Source: Tissierella sp. P1 (GTDB taxonomy: Bacteria; Bacillota; Clostridia; Tissierellales; Tissierellaceae). Taken from it: a DNA stretch of 35,024 nucleotides. Made by a program: the position numbers and the translations under genes. Numbering within the stretch: position 1 is the first letter of the stretch; each line of letters begins with the position of its first letter. The stretch spans positions 1 to 35,024 of the forward strand of contig NZ_NPMN01000036.1 of assembly GCF_002266425.1 (NCBI RefSeq), given 5' to 3'. Under the pieces are notes generated by a model. It saw only the letters and a program-made list of their open reading frames with translations, did no database searches and was not told the origin of the DNA. Below are positions 17,568-26,245 of the stretch, piece by piece.

Positions 17568-18845
17568 ATGAGTAAAATAGTACTAAAGGGTAATATAGCT
17601 TTTACTCCAACAAAAGAAAAATTCCAAATTCATAAGAATTCGTACATAATAATAGAAGACGGAAAAGTAGTAGATATTTGTAGCGAGTTAGATAAATCTT
17701 ACAAAGACTATACAATTCAAGATTTTTCTGATAAATTAATTATACCGGGATTTGTTGATTTACATCTTCATGCTCCTCAATATCCTAACAGAGGTTTAGG
17801 ATTAGATAAGGAACTTATTCCTTGGCTTGAAACCTACACATTTCCTGAGGAAGGAAAATATAGTGATTTAGATTATTCTAGAAAAGTGTTTTCTAGACTT
17901 ATAAATGAGCTATGGAGAGTTGGAACTACTAGGTCAGGTGTTTTTGCAAGTATTCATAAAGAAAGTACTAAACTCTTATTGGATATGTTTATAGAATCTG
18001 GTTTAGGAGCATATGTAGGAAAAGTAAATATGGATAGAAATACTGCTCCTTATCTTACAGAAAATACAAGAGCATCTATAGTTGATACTGAAGAAATAAT
18101 AAAAGAATATATAAATAAATCATCATTGGTTAAACCTATTGTTACACCTAGGTTTATCCCTACTTGTTCCGAAGAATTACTTGAGAGTTTAGCAGGCTTG
18201 GCTATTGATTATAAAATACCTGTTCAATCTCACTTAAATGAGAATAAATCTGAAATAATTTGGGTTAAAGAACTTTTTCCTAATTCTGAAAATTACGCTT
18301 CTGTTTATGATGACTTTAATCTATTTGGTCAAACTAGTACCATAATGGCACATTGCATATATAACACTGATGAAGAGATTGATTTAATGGCTAAAAATGG
18401 GGTCTATGCAGCACATTGCCCTTATTCAAACTATAATTTGTCAAGTGGTATAATGCCAGTTAGGAAATTTTTGAACAAGGGAGTACCGGTGGGATTAGGC
18501 TCAGATATTTCTGGTGGAAATAGTTTAAGCATACCAAATATCATAGCAGGAACTATTCAGGCTTCTAAAATGGCTTGGCTAAATTCAAATAAGGAATTGG
18601 CACCACTTACATTTAGTGAAGGATTTTTCCTTGGAACTAAGGGCGGTGGAAGTTTCTTTGGCAAGGTAGGAAGTTTCGAAAAGGGCTATGAATTTGATGC
18701 TCTAGTAATTGATGATAGTTCTTTATCAGATGTAAATGAGTTGTCAATAGAAGAAAGGCTCCAGAAGTTTATCTATATAGGTGATGATAGGTATATAGTA
18801 GAAAGATATGTAAAAGGAAGGAGGATTGAAAAACCATTTGATTAA
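17568..18845 (+). CDS. guaD: Guanine deaminase
   Basis: A 425-residue metal-dependent amidohydrolase converting guanine to xanthine plus ammonia. The segment PGFVDLHLHAPQYPNRGLGL is the guanine deaminase signature, giving the HxH zinc ligands. Further ligands are in QSHLNENKSE, MAHCIYN and the aspartate of GLGSDISGGNS. The C-terminal half has the TKGGGSFFGKVGSFEKG loop of the family. ATG with AAGGGG. The PucR regulator follows 234 bases downstream, fitting purine catabolism. No xanthine dehydrogenase or permease is in the window. Confidence 0.93.
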   Translation: MSKIVLKGNIAFTPTKEKFQIHKNSYIIIEDGKVVDICSELDKSYKDYTIQDFSDKLIIPGFVDLHLHAPQYPNRGLGLDKELIPWLETYTFPEEGKYSDLDYSRKVFSRLINELWRVGTTRSGVFASIHKESTKLLLDMFIESGLGAYVGKVNMDRNTAPYLTENTRASIVDTEEIIKEYINKSSLVKPIVTPRFIPTCSEELLESLAGLAIDYKIPVQSHLNENKSEIIWVKELFPNSENYASVYDDFNLFGQTSTIMAHCIYNTDEEIDLMAKNGVYAAHCPYSNYNLSSGIMPVRKFLNKGVPVGLGSDISGGNSLSIPNIIAGTIQASKMAWLNSNKELAPLTFSEGFFLGTKGGGSFFGKVGSFEKGYEFDALVIDDSSLSDVNELSIEERLQKFIYIGDDRYIVERYVKGRRIEKPFD

Positions 18846-18988
18846 TATCCAGAGAGTATTTATGTAATTAATGATTATCAATTTATAGCTCAATATACAA
18901 AGGAGCTTTCATCCAAGGACTATAGGTAACTTTTAAAATCCATTTAGGTCAAGTTCTTTTTGCAAAAAAATTAAGAAAGGACTTTCCT

Positions 18989-19087
18989 ATGGATTATAGA
19001 AATCAAGCAAAAATAATCGCCTGTGTCCATGATTTTATGGCACCATACTGCTTTACTTTGAAAAAAGGAGTTGTTATCTATGGCTAG
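18989..19087 (+). CDS. Possible 32-residue small ORF overlapping the PucR start
   Basis: An ATG preceded by AAAGGA at 7-base spacing opens a 32-codon frame (MDYRNQAKIIACVHDFMAPY, then 12 more residues). It ends at a TAG 8 bases inside the pucR gene. The arrangement would allow translational coupling to the regulator. I recognise no family. It could be a fortuitous frame, because the segment is short and sits in a 234-base gap that has no other content I can name. Confidence 0.3.
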   Translation: MDYRNQAKIIACVHDFMAPYCFTLKKGVVIYG

Positions 19088-20750
19088 ACAAAATGGTATC
19101 AGTATAGAGGACATGTTAAAGCTTGATGTAATGAAATCCTCTAGTTTGATTGCAGGATTTAGGGGGGCTAGAAATACCATATCTAGAGTAAACATAATGG
19201 CAGATCCAGATATATTAGAATGGACAGCGGAAGGTGAATTTTTACTAACAACTGCTTATTCTTTTAAACAGGATAATATAGATGCTCAAATAGAACTTAT
19301 AAAAGAGTGTGCATCAAAGAAGTTGGCAGGTATTGGTATAAAGATATCTCCTTACATAGAGACACTTTCTTCAGAGGTTCTTGATTTAGCTAATGATTTA
19401 AGTTTTCCTATAATAGATATACACTCCTCTATTCCTTTATCAGATATAATGATGTCTACTTTTAAAGAGATATTTAATAAACAGGCATTATTACTAGAAA
19501 GAATTGAAAAGGTTCATGAACGATTAATGGGTGCTATGCTAGAGGGCAATGGGTTAGAAGACTTAGCCCAAATAGTTCAAGAAAATATTAAAAATCCTGT
19601 AATCCTTCATTTAAGCTTTTCGAACGAAATAATTGAATGTGTTAATGGAACAAATGAATCCTATAGTTTAGAATTAACTAAAGAAGTAAAAGAATTTTAT
19701 GAATCCAATAATACAAAAAATAGATTAAAAAAATTAATTGAGGATAAGGTCCTTATTAATGGGAAGTATATCAAAAGAATGATTATGCCTATAGTGCTAA
19801 GAGATCATATATATGGACATCTATTTACTTGGGGTACGGATATGCCTTTGGGAGGCTTTGACCTAGCTATAATTGAGTCAGCTTCAACTACTATAGCACT
19901 TTCAATATTACAGGAACTATCAGTTAAGGAAGTGGAAATTAGATATAGGTCAGAATTTTTTGAAGACTTAATTTCTATAGATTCAAAGAGAAAGAAAAAG
20001 GCATTAGATAGAGCTAGATTTTTTAATTTACAGATTGAAGATTATTATGTGATAGAAGTAATGAGTTTTAAGCATAAAAATGAATCAAATGAAACTGATA
20101 CATTAATTGACTACATACAGGATTTTATAAACCCAGTAGTCCATACCATAGAAGAATTGATGCAATACTTAAACTTAAGGGGCATAGTATCTACTAAAGC
20201 TAATGGAGTTCAAATTCTATTAAGTTTTGAAGATAAAAAACAAATTTCAGATCGGCTCAAGGATTTTAATAAGAAAATTGTTGAATGTATATCTAATAAA
20301 TGTGACAATTTAGATGTAAAGATAGGAGTAGGAAGAACATATAAGGGCTTAGATAATGTAGATAAGAGTTTTCAAGATGCAGTCAGAACTGTAAGGATAG
20401 GAAAGATTATTACATATAAAGAGATAGTAACATTTGATGAATTAGGTATATTTAAAATCTTATCTCAAGATAGTTTAGTAGACGAGTTAGAAGATTTCTA
20501 CAACTCTACACTAAAACCATTAGTTGATTATGATAAGAAAAAATCTACAGAATTAGTTAAGACTTTAGATGTATATTTCAAAAATAATGGAAATTTAACT
20601 AGAATATCAGAACAGTTATTTACACATTATAATACGGTTTTATATAGGATTACTCGTATCAGTGAAATAACAGGAATGGACTTGGAAGATCCAAATCATA
20701 GGTTAAATCTAGAGATAGCCATTAAAATTAAAGAGTTATTAGGAAAATGA
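19080..20750 (+). CDS. PucR-family transcriptional regulator
   Basis: The 556-residue protein has the purine-catabolism PucR N-terminal domain (residues about 5-125, beginning ISIEDMLKLDVMKSSSLIAG). A central GGDEF-like/CdaR region spans about 285-430. A C-terminal PucR HTH_30 domain (GNLTRISEQLFTHYNTVLYR at about 505-525) completes it. The ATG at 19080 is used because AAAGGAG ends 9 bases before it; a TTG 9 bases upstream directly abuts that site. Regulators of this family activate purine or ureide catabolic genes. Adjacent guaD is the obvious target, and the hydantoinase cluster 12 kb downstream is a possible one. Confidence 0.9.
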   Translation: MARQNGISIEDMLKLDVMKSSSLIAGFRGARNTISRVNIMADPDILEWTAEGEFLLTTAYSFKQDNIDAQIELIKECASKKLAGIGIKISPYIETLSSEVLDLANDLSFPIIDIHSSIPLSDIMMSTFKEIFNKQALLLERIEKVHERLMGAMLEGNGLEDLAQIVQENIKNPVILHLSFSNEIIECVNGTNESYSLELTKEVKEFYESNNTKNRLKKLIEDKVLINGKYIKRMIMPIVLRDHIYGHLFTWGTDMPLGGFDLAIIESASTTIALSILQELSVKEVEIRYRSEFFEDLISIDSKRKKKALDRARFFNLQIEDYYVIEVMSFKHKNESNETDTLIDYIQDFINPVVHTIEELMQYLNLRGIVSTKANGVQILLSFEDKKQISDRLKDFNKKIVECISNKCDNLDVKIGVGRTYKGLDNVDKSFQDAVRTVRIGKIITYKEIVTFDELGIFKILSQDSLVDELEDFYNSTLKPLVDYDKKKSTELVKTLDVYFKNNGNLTRISEQLFTHYNTVLYRITRISEITGMDLEDPNHRLNLEIAIKIKELLGK

Positions 20751-20765
20751 TGGAATGATAAGCCA

Positions 20766-20800
20766 AGAGGATATACCTTTACTTAGGTATATCCTTTAAT
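20766..20800 (+). terminator. Terminator of the pucR gene
   Basis: An 11-bp stem AGGATATACCT (20768-20778 with 20785-20795) with a 6-base loop is followed by a T-rich tail (TTTAATTTT). Confidence 0.85.
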
Positions 20801-20868
20801 TTTGTGATTTTAATTGTAGGAAATAAGTGATAAGATAGAGAGTGATTAATTTCAAGGAGTGAATACTA

Positions 20869-21864
20869 TTGGAAATAAAAATAAACAATGCTATACTTCA
20901 TATACTCGACTCTACTTCTGCACTACCTGTTTATTCTAAAGAGAAATTAGAGTTAGACGATGAAAAAATACAAGGATTTATTGGAAAACACATTGAAAGG
21001 ATATTTAATGATCAAGCTGTTAAGTCAGGAAAATTTATTGAAAACTCACAGATAAAAGATTTGATTAAAAATATCAATGAAGATTTCATTGATGCTAGTA
21101 TATCTATTGCAGAGAAATTATATGGACTTATGTTAAGATATATTGAAATACCTAGCGGCGACTTGTTAATGGCCTCCTTAAATATTGAAGGTCATAATTA
21201 TCTCATTATCATAAAGTTTAACTATAAGGAAGGATATACTCATTATGTTGATTATGGTGATTCTGGAACATTAAATAAAATAGTTGTAAATAAAGTAATG
21301 TTTCCATCTGAAACACAGAAAAATATCGAAGCAGCATTAATCAACTTAGAAGATTTATCTCTAAAGATATTCGAAAGAGAATATGATATTGAGGGAGAAA
21401 AGATATTATATTTTTCTAAGATGTTTTTAGGTTGTGATACAGATCTTTCTATTAAGGAAAGTATCAAGGTCATGAGAGAAGTAGCTAAAGATATAACTAA
21501 GAGATATTATGATGACGACTTTGATAAGGTATCTGAAATAAAAGAAGCAATTTATGATAATCTTGATAGCGGTAGTATTGAAGTAGAAAATGTTGCGAAT
21601 GCAATGTTTAGAAATAATCCTGATATAAAAAAGGAATATATAGAAAGAGTTGAAGAGGCAGGAGTCAATAAAGTTGTAGATTTAGAAGGGAAAAAACCAG
21701 AAAAGAAATTAACTGTACACAAAATCAAGATGGATAATGGTATCCAACTGGATATACCAGTTGATATTTATAGAGATAGAAATATAATTGAGTTTGTAAA
21801 TAATCCAGATGGAACTATATCTATAATAATAAAAAACATTAGTAAGATTAAACAGGGGAATTAG
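20869..21864 (+). CDS. Nucleoid-associated protein, NdpA/YejK family
   Basis: The 331-residue protein resembles the 37-kDa nucleoid-associated family (PF04245). It has the opening INNAILHILDSTSALPVYS, the FIGKHIERIF region, and the closing segment RNIIEFVNNPDGTISIIIKN typical of the family. NdpA proteins bind the nucleoid; their function is not well defined. The TTG at 20869 is supported by AAGGAG about 9 bases upstream, and no better ATG or GTG exists nearby. It forms a single-gene unit between two terminators and has no evident link to its neighbours. Confidence 0.8.
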   Translation: MEIKINNAILHILDSTSALPVYSKEKLELDDEKIQGFIGKHIERIFNDQAVKSGKFIENSQIKDLIKNINEDFIDASISIAEKLYGLMLRYIEIPSGDLLMASLNIEGHNYLIIIKFNYKEGYTHYVDYGDSGTLNKIVVNKVMFPSETQKNIEAALINLEDLSLKIFEREYDIEGEKILYFSKMFLGCDTDLSIKESIKVMREVAKDITKRYYDDDFDKVSEIKEAIYDNLDSGSIEVENVANAMFRNNPDIKKEYIERVEEAGVNKVVDLEGKKPEKKLTVHKIKMDNGIQLDIPVDIYRDRNIIEFVNNPDGTISIIIKNISKIKQGN

Positions 21865-21964
21865 AAAAAGTTTCTATGAAATCATTAGAACTTTTTGAAA
21901 CCCAATTATGTCAGAGATTTTAAAAATCAAAATTAAATGAGAGATTTTATATACGTTATAAAAG

Positions 21965-22000
21965 TAAATTGCTTAGAATATTTTAAGCAATTTATTTTTT
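21965..22000 (+). terminator. Terminator after the nucleoid-associated protein gene
   Basis: TAAATTGCTTA (21965-21975) pairs with 21984-21994, followed by a run of six T. A weaker AAAAAGTT/AACTTTTT hairpin lies directly after the stop codon. The rest of the gap to 22078 is AT-rich with no other feature I recognise. Confidence 0.75.
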
Positions 22001-22078
22001 AATGTTTTTTCCCTACTTAAAGGTAGTTCGTATTTATGTTAAAATATAGTATAATTAATGCAGAAAGGGGTGATTGCT

Positions 22079-23455
22079 TTGTTTGTTGAAGAAGGTCTAC
22101 ATTTAAGGATAAGTGATATATTGGATTCATCATATGATGGAATTTACATAACTGATGGAAGAGCTAATACAATAATGGTAAATAAGGCTTATGAGAGGAT
22201 TGCTGGTATAAAAATCGAGGAGCTAATTGGGCGTAATATGAATGATCTTGTAAATGAAGGATATATATCTCAATCTGCAACTCTACTTGTATTAAAAGAT
22301 AGGAAGGTAAATACAATTGAACAAAATTTTAAGACTGGAAAAAAAGCCTTAGTCACATCTACTCCGGTATTTAACAGTGCAGGAGATATTACTATGGTAG
22401 TTACAAATGTAAGGGATATTACTGAACTCTATGAATTAAAAGAAAAACTAGATGAAAAAGAAAACTTGACAAAGAAATATTCTGTAGAATTAGAAGCTAT
22501 GAAAATAGAATTGTTAAAGAATAACGACTTAATTGCTATGGATAAGAAGATGTTAGATATCATTCAAATGGCAATCAGAGTGGCACCTATTGATACAACA
22601 GTGTTGATTACAGGAGAAACTGGCGTAGGTAAGGAAGAAATAGCAAAGTTAATATATAAAAATAGTAATAGGGAAACTAAGCAATTTATAAAGGTTAATT
22701 GTGGCTCCATACCTAAAACATTAATAGAAGCAGAATTATTTGGGTATGAAAGAGGAGCATTTACAGGAGCAAATAAGGAAGGGAAAATAGGGTTGTTTGA
22801 AGTAGCTGATGGAGGGACAATATTCTTAGATGAAATAGGAGAGTTGCCCCTTGATATGCAGGTAAAACTTCTAAGAGTGCTCCAAGATGGACAATTTACT
22901 AGAGTTGGTGGAGTAGAAGAAATAACTGTAGATGTGAGAATTCTGGCAGCAACTAATAGAAATCTTGAGGAAATGGTAAGAGAAAAGTTATTTAGAGAGG
23001 ATTTATACTATAGATTAAATATAGTGCCAATTACAATACCTCCTTTGAGAGATAGGCGAGATGATATCATACCTCTTATACATTATTTCTTAAACAAATT
23101 AAATAAGAAATATAGGTTTAAAAAAACCATATCCAGTGAAGCACTCAAGATATTATATGCTTATGAATGGAAAGGGAATGTAAGAGAACTTAGAAATATT
23201 ATTGAAAGAATAATGGTAATGTCAGAGAAAGATATAATTAGTAAACCTGATCTTCCTAAGTCCATATTGGCTTGGGATAAAGTACAGAATGTGATCAATG
23301 AAAATGAGATAGTGCCATTAAAACAAGCACTAAATAAAGTTGAAAAACATCTGCTAGAAATTGCTTTCAATACATATGGTAACGTGCGTGATGCTGCAAA
23401 GGTACTAGAAATTGACCCTGCTACTTTTGTACGAAAGAGACAGAAATACAGATGA
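22079..23455 (+). CDS. Sigma-54-dependent PAS/AAA+ activator (enhancer-binding protein)
   Basis: Predicted activator of the downstream 4-hydroxybutyrate operon. The 458-residue product has an N-terminal PAS sensor (about 8-115, ILDSSYDGIYITDGRANTIM), a short coiled linker, an AAA+ domain and a Fis-type HTH. The AAA+ domain contains Walker A GETGVGKEE near 180, the sigma-54-contacting GAFTGA at about 226-231, and Walker B FLDEIGELP near 250. The HTH is GNVRDAAKVLEIDPATFVRK at the extreme C-terminus. The TTG at 22079 is preferred because GAAAGGGG lies 8 bases upstream; an ATG at 22058 lies upstream of that SD. The gene stands directly before enhancer-like repeats and a consensus sigma-54 promoter. 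The PAS ligand is unknown. Confidence 0.93.
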   Translation: MFVEEGLHLRISDILDSSYDGIYITDGRANTIMVNKAYERIAGIKIEELIGRNMNDLVNEGYISQSATLLVLKDRKVNTIEQNFKTGKKALVTSTPVFNSAGDITMVVTNVRDITELYELKEKLDEKENLTKKYSVELEAMKIELLKNNDLIAMDKKMLDIIQMAIRVAPIDTTVLITGETGVGKEEIAKLIYKNSNRETKQFIKVNCGSIPKTLIEAELFGYERGAFTGANKEGKIGLFEVADGGTIFLDEIGELPLDMQVKLLRVLQDGQFTRVGGVEEITVDVRILAATNRNLEEMVREKLFREDLYYRLNIVPITIPPLRDRRDDIIPLIHYFLNKLNKKYRFKKTISSEALKILYAYEWKGNVRELRNIIERIMVMSEKDIISKPDLPKSILAWDKVQNVINENEIVPLKQALNKVEKHLLEIAFNTYGNVRDAAKVLEIDPATFVRKRQKYR

Positions 23456-23458
23456 GTG

Positions 23459-23499
23459 TTGCGAAAATGCAATTAGTTGTGAAAATGCATCAGTTGCAT
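23459..23499. promoter_or_regulatory. Enhancer-like repeats (upstream activating sites)
   Basis: TTGCGAAAATGCA (23459-23471) and TTGTGAAAATGCA (23477-23489) form a direct repeat with 18-base period. The first extends to the dyad TTGC-N6-GCAA. A further ATGCA-N5-TGCAT dyad overlaps the second copy (23485-23499). They lie about 175-215 bases upstream of the -24 box, a usual distance for enhancer-binding proteins. Confidence 0.7.
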
Positions 23500-23547
23500 A
23501 AAGAAAAGGAAAGTTCTTATTTTAGCCAATATAGTTAAAAAAATATC

Positions 23548-23606
23548 AAATATCCCCAATAAAGATGATGCAATAATGCAACAGTTCTAACTGGGGATAT
23601 TTTTTG
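23548..23606 (+). terminator. Terminator of the activator gene, with a third enhancer-like site in its loop
   Basis: An 11-bp stem (AAATATCCCCA at 23548-23558 with its complement at 23592-23602) is followed by TTTTTT. The 33-base loop holds TGCAATAATGCAA (23569-23581), which on the minus strand reads TTGC-N5-TGCA like the two upstream repeats. Insulation and activator binding may thus share this element. Confidence 0.75.
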
Positions 23607-23674
23607 CATAGAATAGTTAATTATTTAACGAGGGAGATAGCGGTGAAGGAAAAACATTATATTTTTTTTAGTAA

Positions 23675-23690
23675 TGGCACATTTCTTGCA
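23675..23690 (+). promoter_or_regulatory. Sigma-54 (-24/-12) promoter of the sucD operon
   Basis: TGGCAC-N5-TTGCA matches the sigma-54 consensus exactly, with GG at -24 and GC at -12. It ends 43 bases before the sucD start codon and downstream of the activator gene and its putative sites. Confidence 0.9.
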
Positions 23691-23733
23691 ATATTAAATA
23701 ACTAAGAATAAATAAGAAAAGAGGGATGGTTCA

Positions 23734-25095
23734 GTGGATAAAACAGTTGTGGATGTAATGGTAGAAAAGGCTAGAGAAGCTCAGAAAGTATTTGAAAAAT
23801 TTACTCAAGAACAAGTAGATAATATTGTAAAAGCAATGGGTAAGGTAATTTATGATAACGCTGAGATTTTAGCAAAGGAAGCAGTAGAAGAAACAAGAAT
23901 GGGAGTATATGAAGATAAGGTTGCGAAAAATAGGGGGAAATCTAAGACTATTTGGAATAGCTTGAAGGGTAAAAAATCCATAGGAATAATAGATGAAGAC
24001 TATGAAAATGGATTGATTTCTATAGCTAAACCTATAGGAGTGGTTTGTGCTGTTACCCCTACTACAAACCCAATTGTTACACCTATGTGTAATGCAATGT
24101 TTGCGTTAAAAGGTGGAAATGCAATAATTGTAGCTCCTCATCCAAGATCAAAAAAATCAAGTGCCCATGCAGTAGAGTTGATGAATGAGGCAATTAAAAA
24201 ACTAGGTGCACCTGATAGTTTAATTCAAATAATTGAAGAACCATCAATTGAATTAACCAATGAATTAATGCAAAAATCTGATGTTGTATTAGCTACAGGT
24301 GGAATGGCCATGGTTAAATCAGCATATTCAAGTGGAAAACCATCCTTTGGAGTAGGTGCTGGTAATGTTCAAGTAATCATAGATAGAGATATAGATTTCA
24401 TAGAAGCTACTCAAAAAGTAATAGCAGGAAGAATATTTGATAATGGAATTATTTGTTCAGGAGAACAATCTATAATAGTGCCTCAAGATAAATATGAAGA
24501 GATCGTAAAAGCAATGGAAGTAAATGGAGCATTCTATGCCGGAGATGAAGCAACAGTAAGTAAATTTAGAGATATTTTATTTAAAAATGGAATGATAAAT
24601 GGGGATATAGTAGGGCAATCAGTACAATTTATTGCAAATTTAGCAGGCGTTGAAGTGCCAAAAGAAACTAAAGTAATATTGTTAAAACCAACTGGTATTG
24701 GAAAAGAAGATTTGCTTTGCAAAGAAAAGATGTGCCCTGTAATGATAGTATTGCCATATAATACATTTGAAGAGGCAGTAGCAATCGCTCAAACTAACCT
24801 TGAATTAGAAGGGAAAGGACATACAACTGCAATTCACTCAAATAGCCAAGAGCATATAAGATATGCTGGATTAAATCTTACTGTTTCAAGATTAGTAGTA
24901 AATGCACCATCATCTACTACAGCAGGTGGTTCCTTGTTTAATAGTTTATCACCTACTACTACTTTAGGTTGTGGAACTTGGGGAAACAATAGTATATCAG
25001 AGAACTTAAACTATAAACATCTAATAAATGTATCTAGAGTAGCCTTTGTAAAAACAGGAATAGCTGCACCTACAGATGAGGAAATTTGGGGTTAA
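23734..25095 (+). CDS. sucD: CoA-acylating succinate-semialdehyde dehydrogenase
   Basis: The 453-residue aldehyde dehydrogenase-fold protein is of the acylating type that reduces succinyl-CoA to succinate semialdehyde with NAD(P)H. It shows PIGVVCAVTPTTNPIVTP, ATGGMAMVKSAYSSGKPSFG, and the catalytic cysteine in FDNGIICSGEQSI. The GTG start is supported by GAGGGA 8 bases upstream. It is the first gene after the sigma-54 promoter and is followed 24 bases later by the alcohol dehydrogenase. The family also includes acetaldehyde and butyraldehyde enzymes; the 4-hydroxybutyrate context sets the substrate. Confidence 0.92.
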   Translation: MDKTVVDVMVEKAREAQKVFEKFTQEQVDNIVKAMGKVIYDNAEILAKEAVEETRMGVYEDKVAKNRGKSKTIWNSLKGKKSIGIIDEDYENGLISIAKPIGVVCAVTPTTNPIVTPMCNAMFALKGGNAIIVAPHPRSKKSSAHAVELMNEAIKKLGAPDSLIQIIEEPSIELTNELMQKSDVVLATGGMAMVKSAYSSGKPSFGVGAGNVQVIIDRDIDFIEATQKVIAGRIFDNGIICSGEQSIIVPQDKYEEIVKAMEVNGAFYAGDEATVSKFRDILFKNGMINGDIVGQSVQFIANLAGVEVPKETKVILLKPTGIGKEDLLCKEKMCPVMIVLPYNTFEEAVAIAQTNLELEGKGHTTAIHSNSQEHIRYAGLNLTVSRLVVNAPSSTTAGGSLFNSLSPTTTLGCGTWGNNSISENLNYKHLINVSRVAFVKTGIAAPTDEEIWG

Positions 25096-25119
25096 ATATC
25101 AAAAAAAGGAGTGGATTAA

Positions 25120-26235
25120 ATGAGACAATTAGTTATAAAACCTAAGATATATAAGTTTAATAGCTGTACTGAATTTATAAAGGCGTTTCCAATAACCGAA
25201 AAAGACCTAGTACTGACTAATGAGTATATTTATCAGCCTTATTTTGGACATTTAAACTTACCATGTCATATTGTATACCAAGAAAAATACGGTTTAGGAG
25301 AACCGTCAGATGAAATGATAGATAGAATATTTAATGATATAAAAGATATTAAATTTAATAGAATAATTGCAATCGGCGGAGGCTCTGTAATTGATATTGC
25401 AAAATTATTTGTAATTAAAGATGCAGCAAATACATTGGAACTATTTGAAAAAACCATCCCAATGATAAAAGACAAGGAGCTAATAATAATTCCTACTACA
25501 TGCGGTACTGGTAGTGAAGCTACTAATATTTCTATAGCTGAATTAAAATCCAAAGGAACAAAAATGGGATTAGCAATAGATGAGTTATATGCGGACTATG
25601 CAATAATGATACCTGAAATGGTAAAAACATTACCGTATAAATTCTTTGTAACCAGTTCTATAGACGCCTTGATACATGCAATAGAATCTTTAGTATCACC
25701 AAAGTCTAACTGTTATACTGAGCTATTTAGTATAAAAGCAATTGAGATCATATTAAAGGGCTACCTAGAAATTATTGAAAAGGGCGAAGAATATAGAACA
25801 GAAATAATAGAGGACTTCCTAATTGCAAGTAATTATGCAGGTATTGCTTTTGCAAACACTGGAGTAGGAGCAGTTCATGCTCTATCCTATCCAGTAGGGG
25901 GAACTTATCATGTACCTCATGGAGAAGTGAATTATCAATTCTTTGTAGAAGTATTTAAGACATACAATAGACTGAATCCAAATGGAAAAATCAAAGATGT
26001 AAATAAGATGTTAGCAGGTTTAATCGGAACTACAGTTGAAAATGTATATGATGAGCTTGAGAAAATATTGAATAATTTATTACCGAAAAAATCACTTAAA
26101 GAATATGGTATGAAGGAAGAGGAGATTGAGGAATTTACAGTATCGGTACTTGAGAAGCAACAACGATTATTAGCAAATAACTATACAGAGTTATCAAGAG
26201 ACGAAATAAAAGGTATTTTTGCTAGATTGTATTAG
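25120..26235 (+). CDS. 4hbD: 4-hydroxybutyrate dehydrogenase
   Basis: A 371-residue iron-dependent alcohol dehydrogenase that interconverts succinate semialdehyde and 4-hydroxybutyrate with NADH. Evidence includes the NAD-site GGGSVIDIAKLF, the PTTCGTGSEATNISIAE region, and the metal ligands in SSIDALIHAIES and in the closing AVHALSYPVGGTYHVPHGE. ATG with AAAGGAG. It is 10 bases upstream of the CoA transferase gene, matching the gene content of the C. kluyveri/C. aminobutyricum type pathway. Confidence 0.92.
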   Translation: MRQLVIKPKIYKFNSCTEFIKAFPITEKDLVLTNEYIYQPYFGHLNLPCHIVYQEKYGLGEPSDEMIDRIFNDIKDIKFNRIIAIGGGSVIDIAKLFVIKDAANTLELFEKTIPMIKDKELIIIPTTCGTGSEATNISIAELKSKGTKMGLAIDELYADYAIMIPEMVKTLPYKFFVTSSIDALIHAIESLVSPKSNCYTELFSIKAIEIILKGYLEIIEKGEEYRTEIIEDFLIASNYAGIAFANTGVGAVHALSYPVGGTYHVPHGEVNYQFFVEVFKTYNRLNPNGKIKDVNKMLAGLIGTTVENVYDELEKILNNLLPKKSLKEYGMKEEEIEEFTVSVLEKQQRLLANNYTELSRDEIKGIFARLY

Positions 26236-26245
26236 GAGTGATTAG

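Noticed and set aside
18345..18360. Sigma-54-like TGGCACATTGCAT inside guaD
   Set aside because: Spacing between the GG and GC elements is wrong (too short), and the site is within coding sequence.
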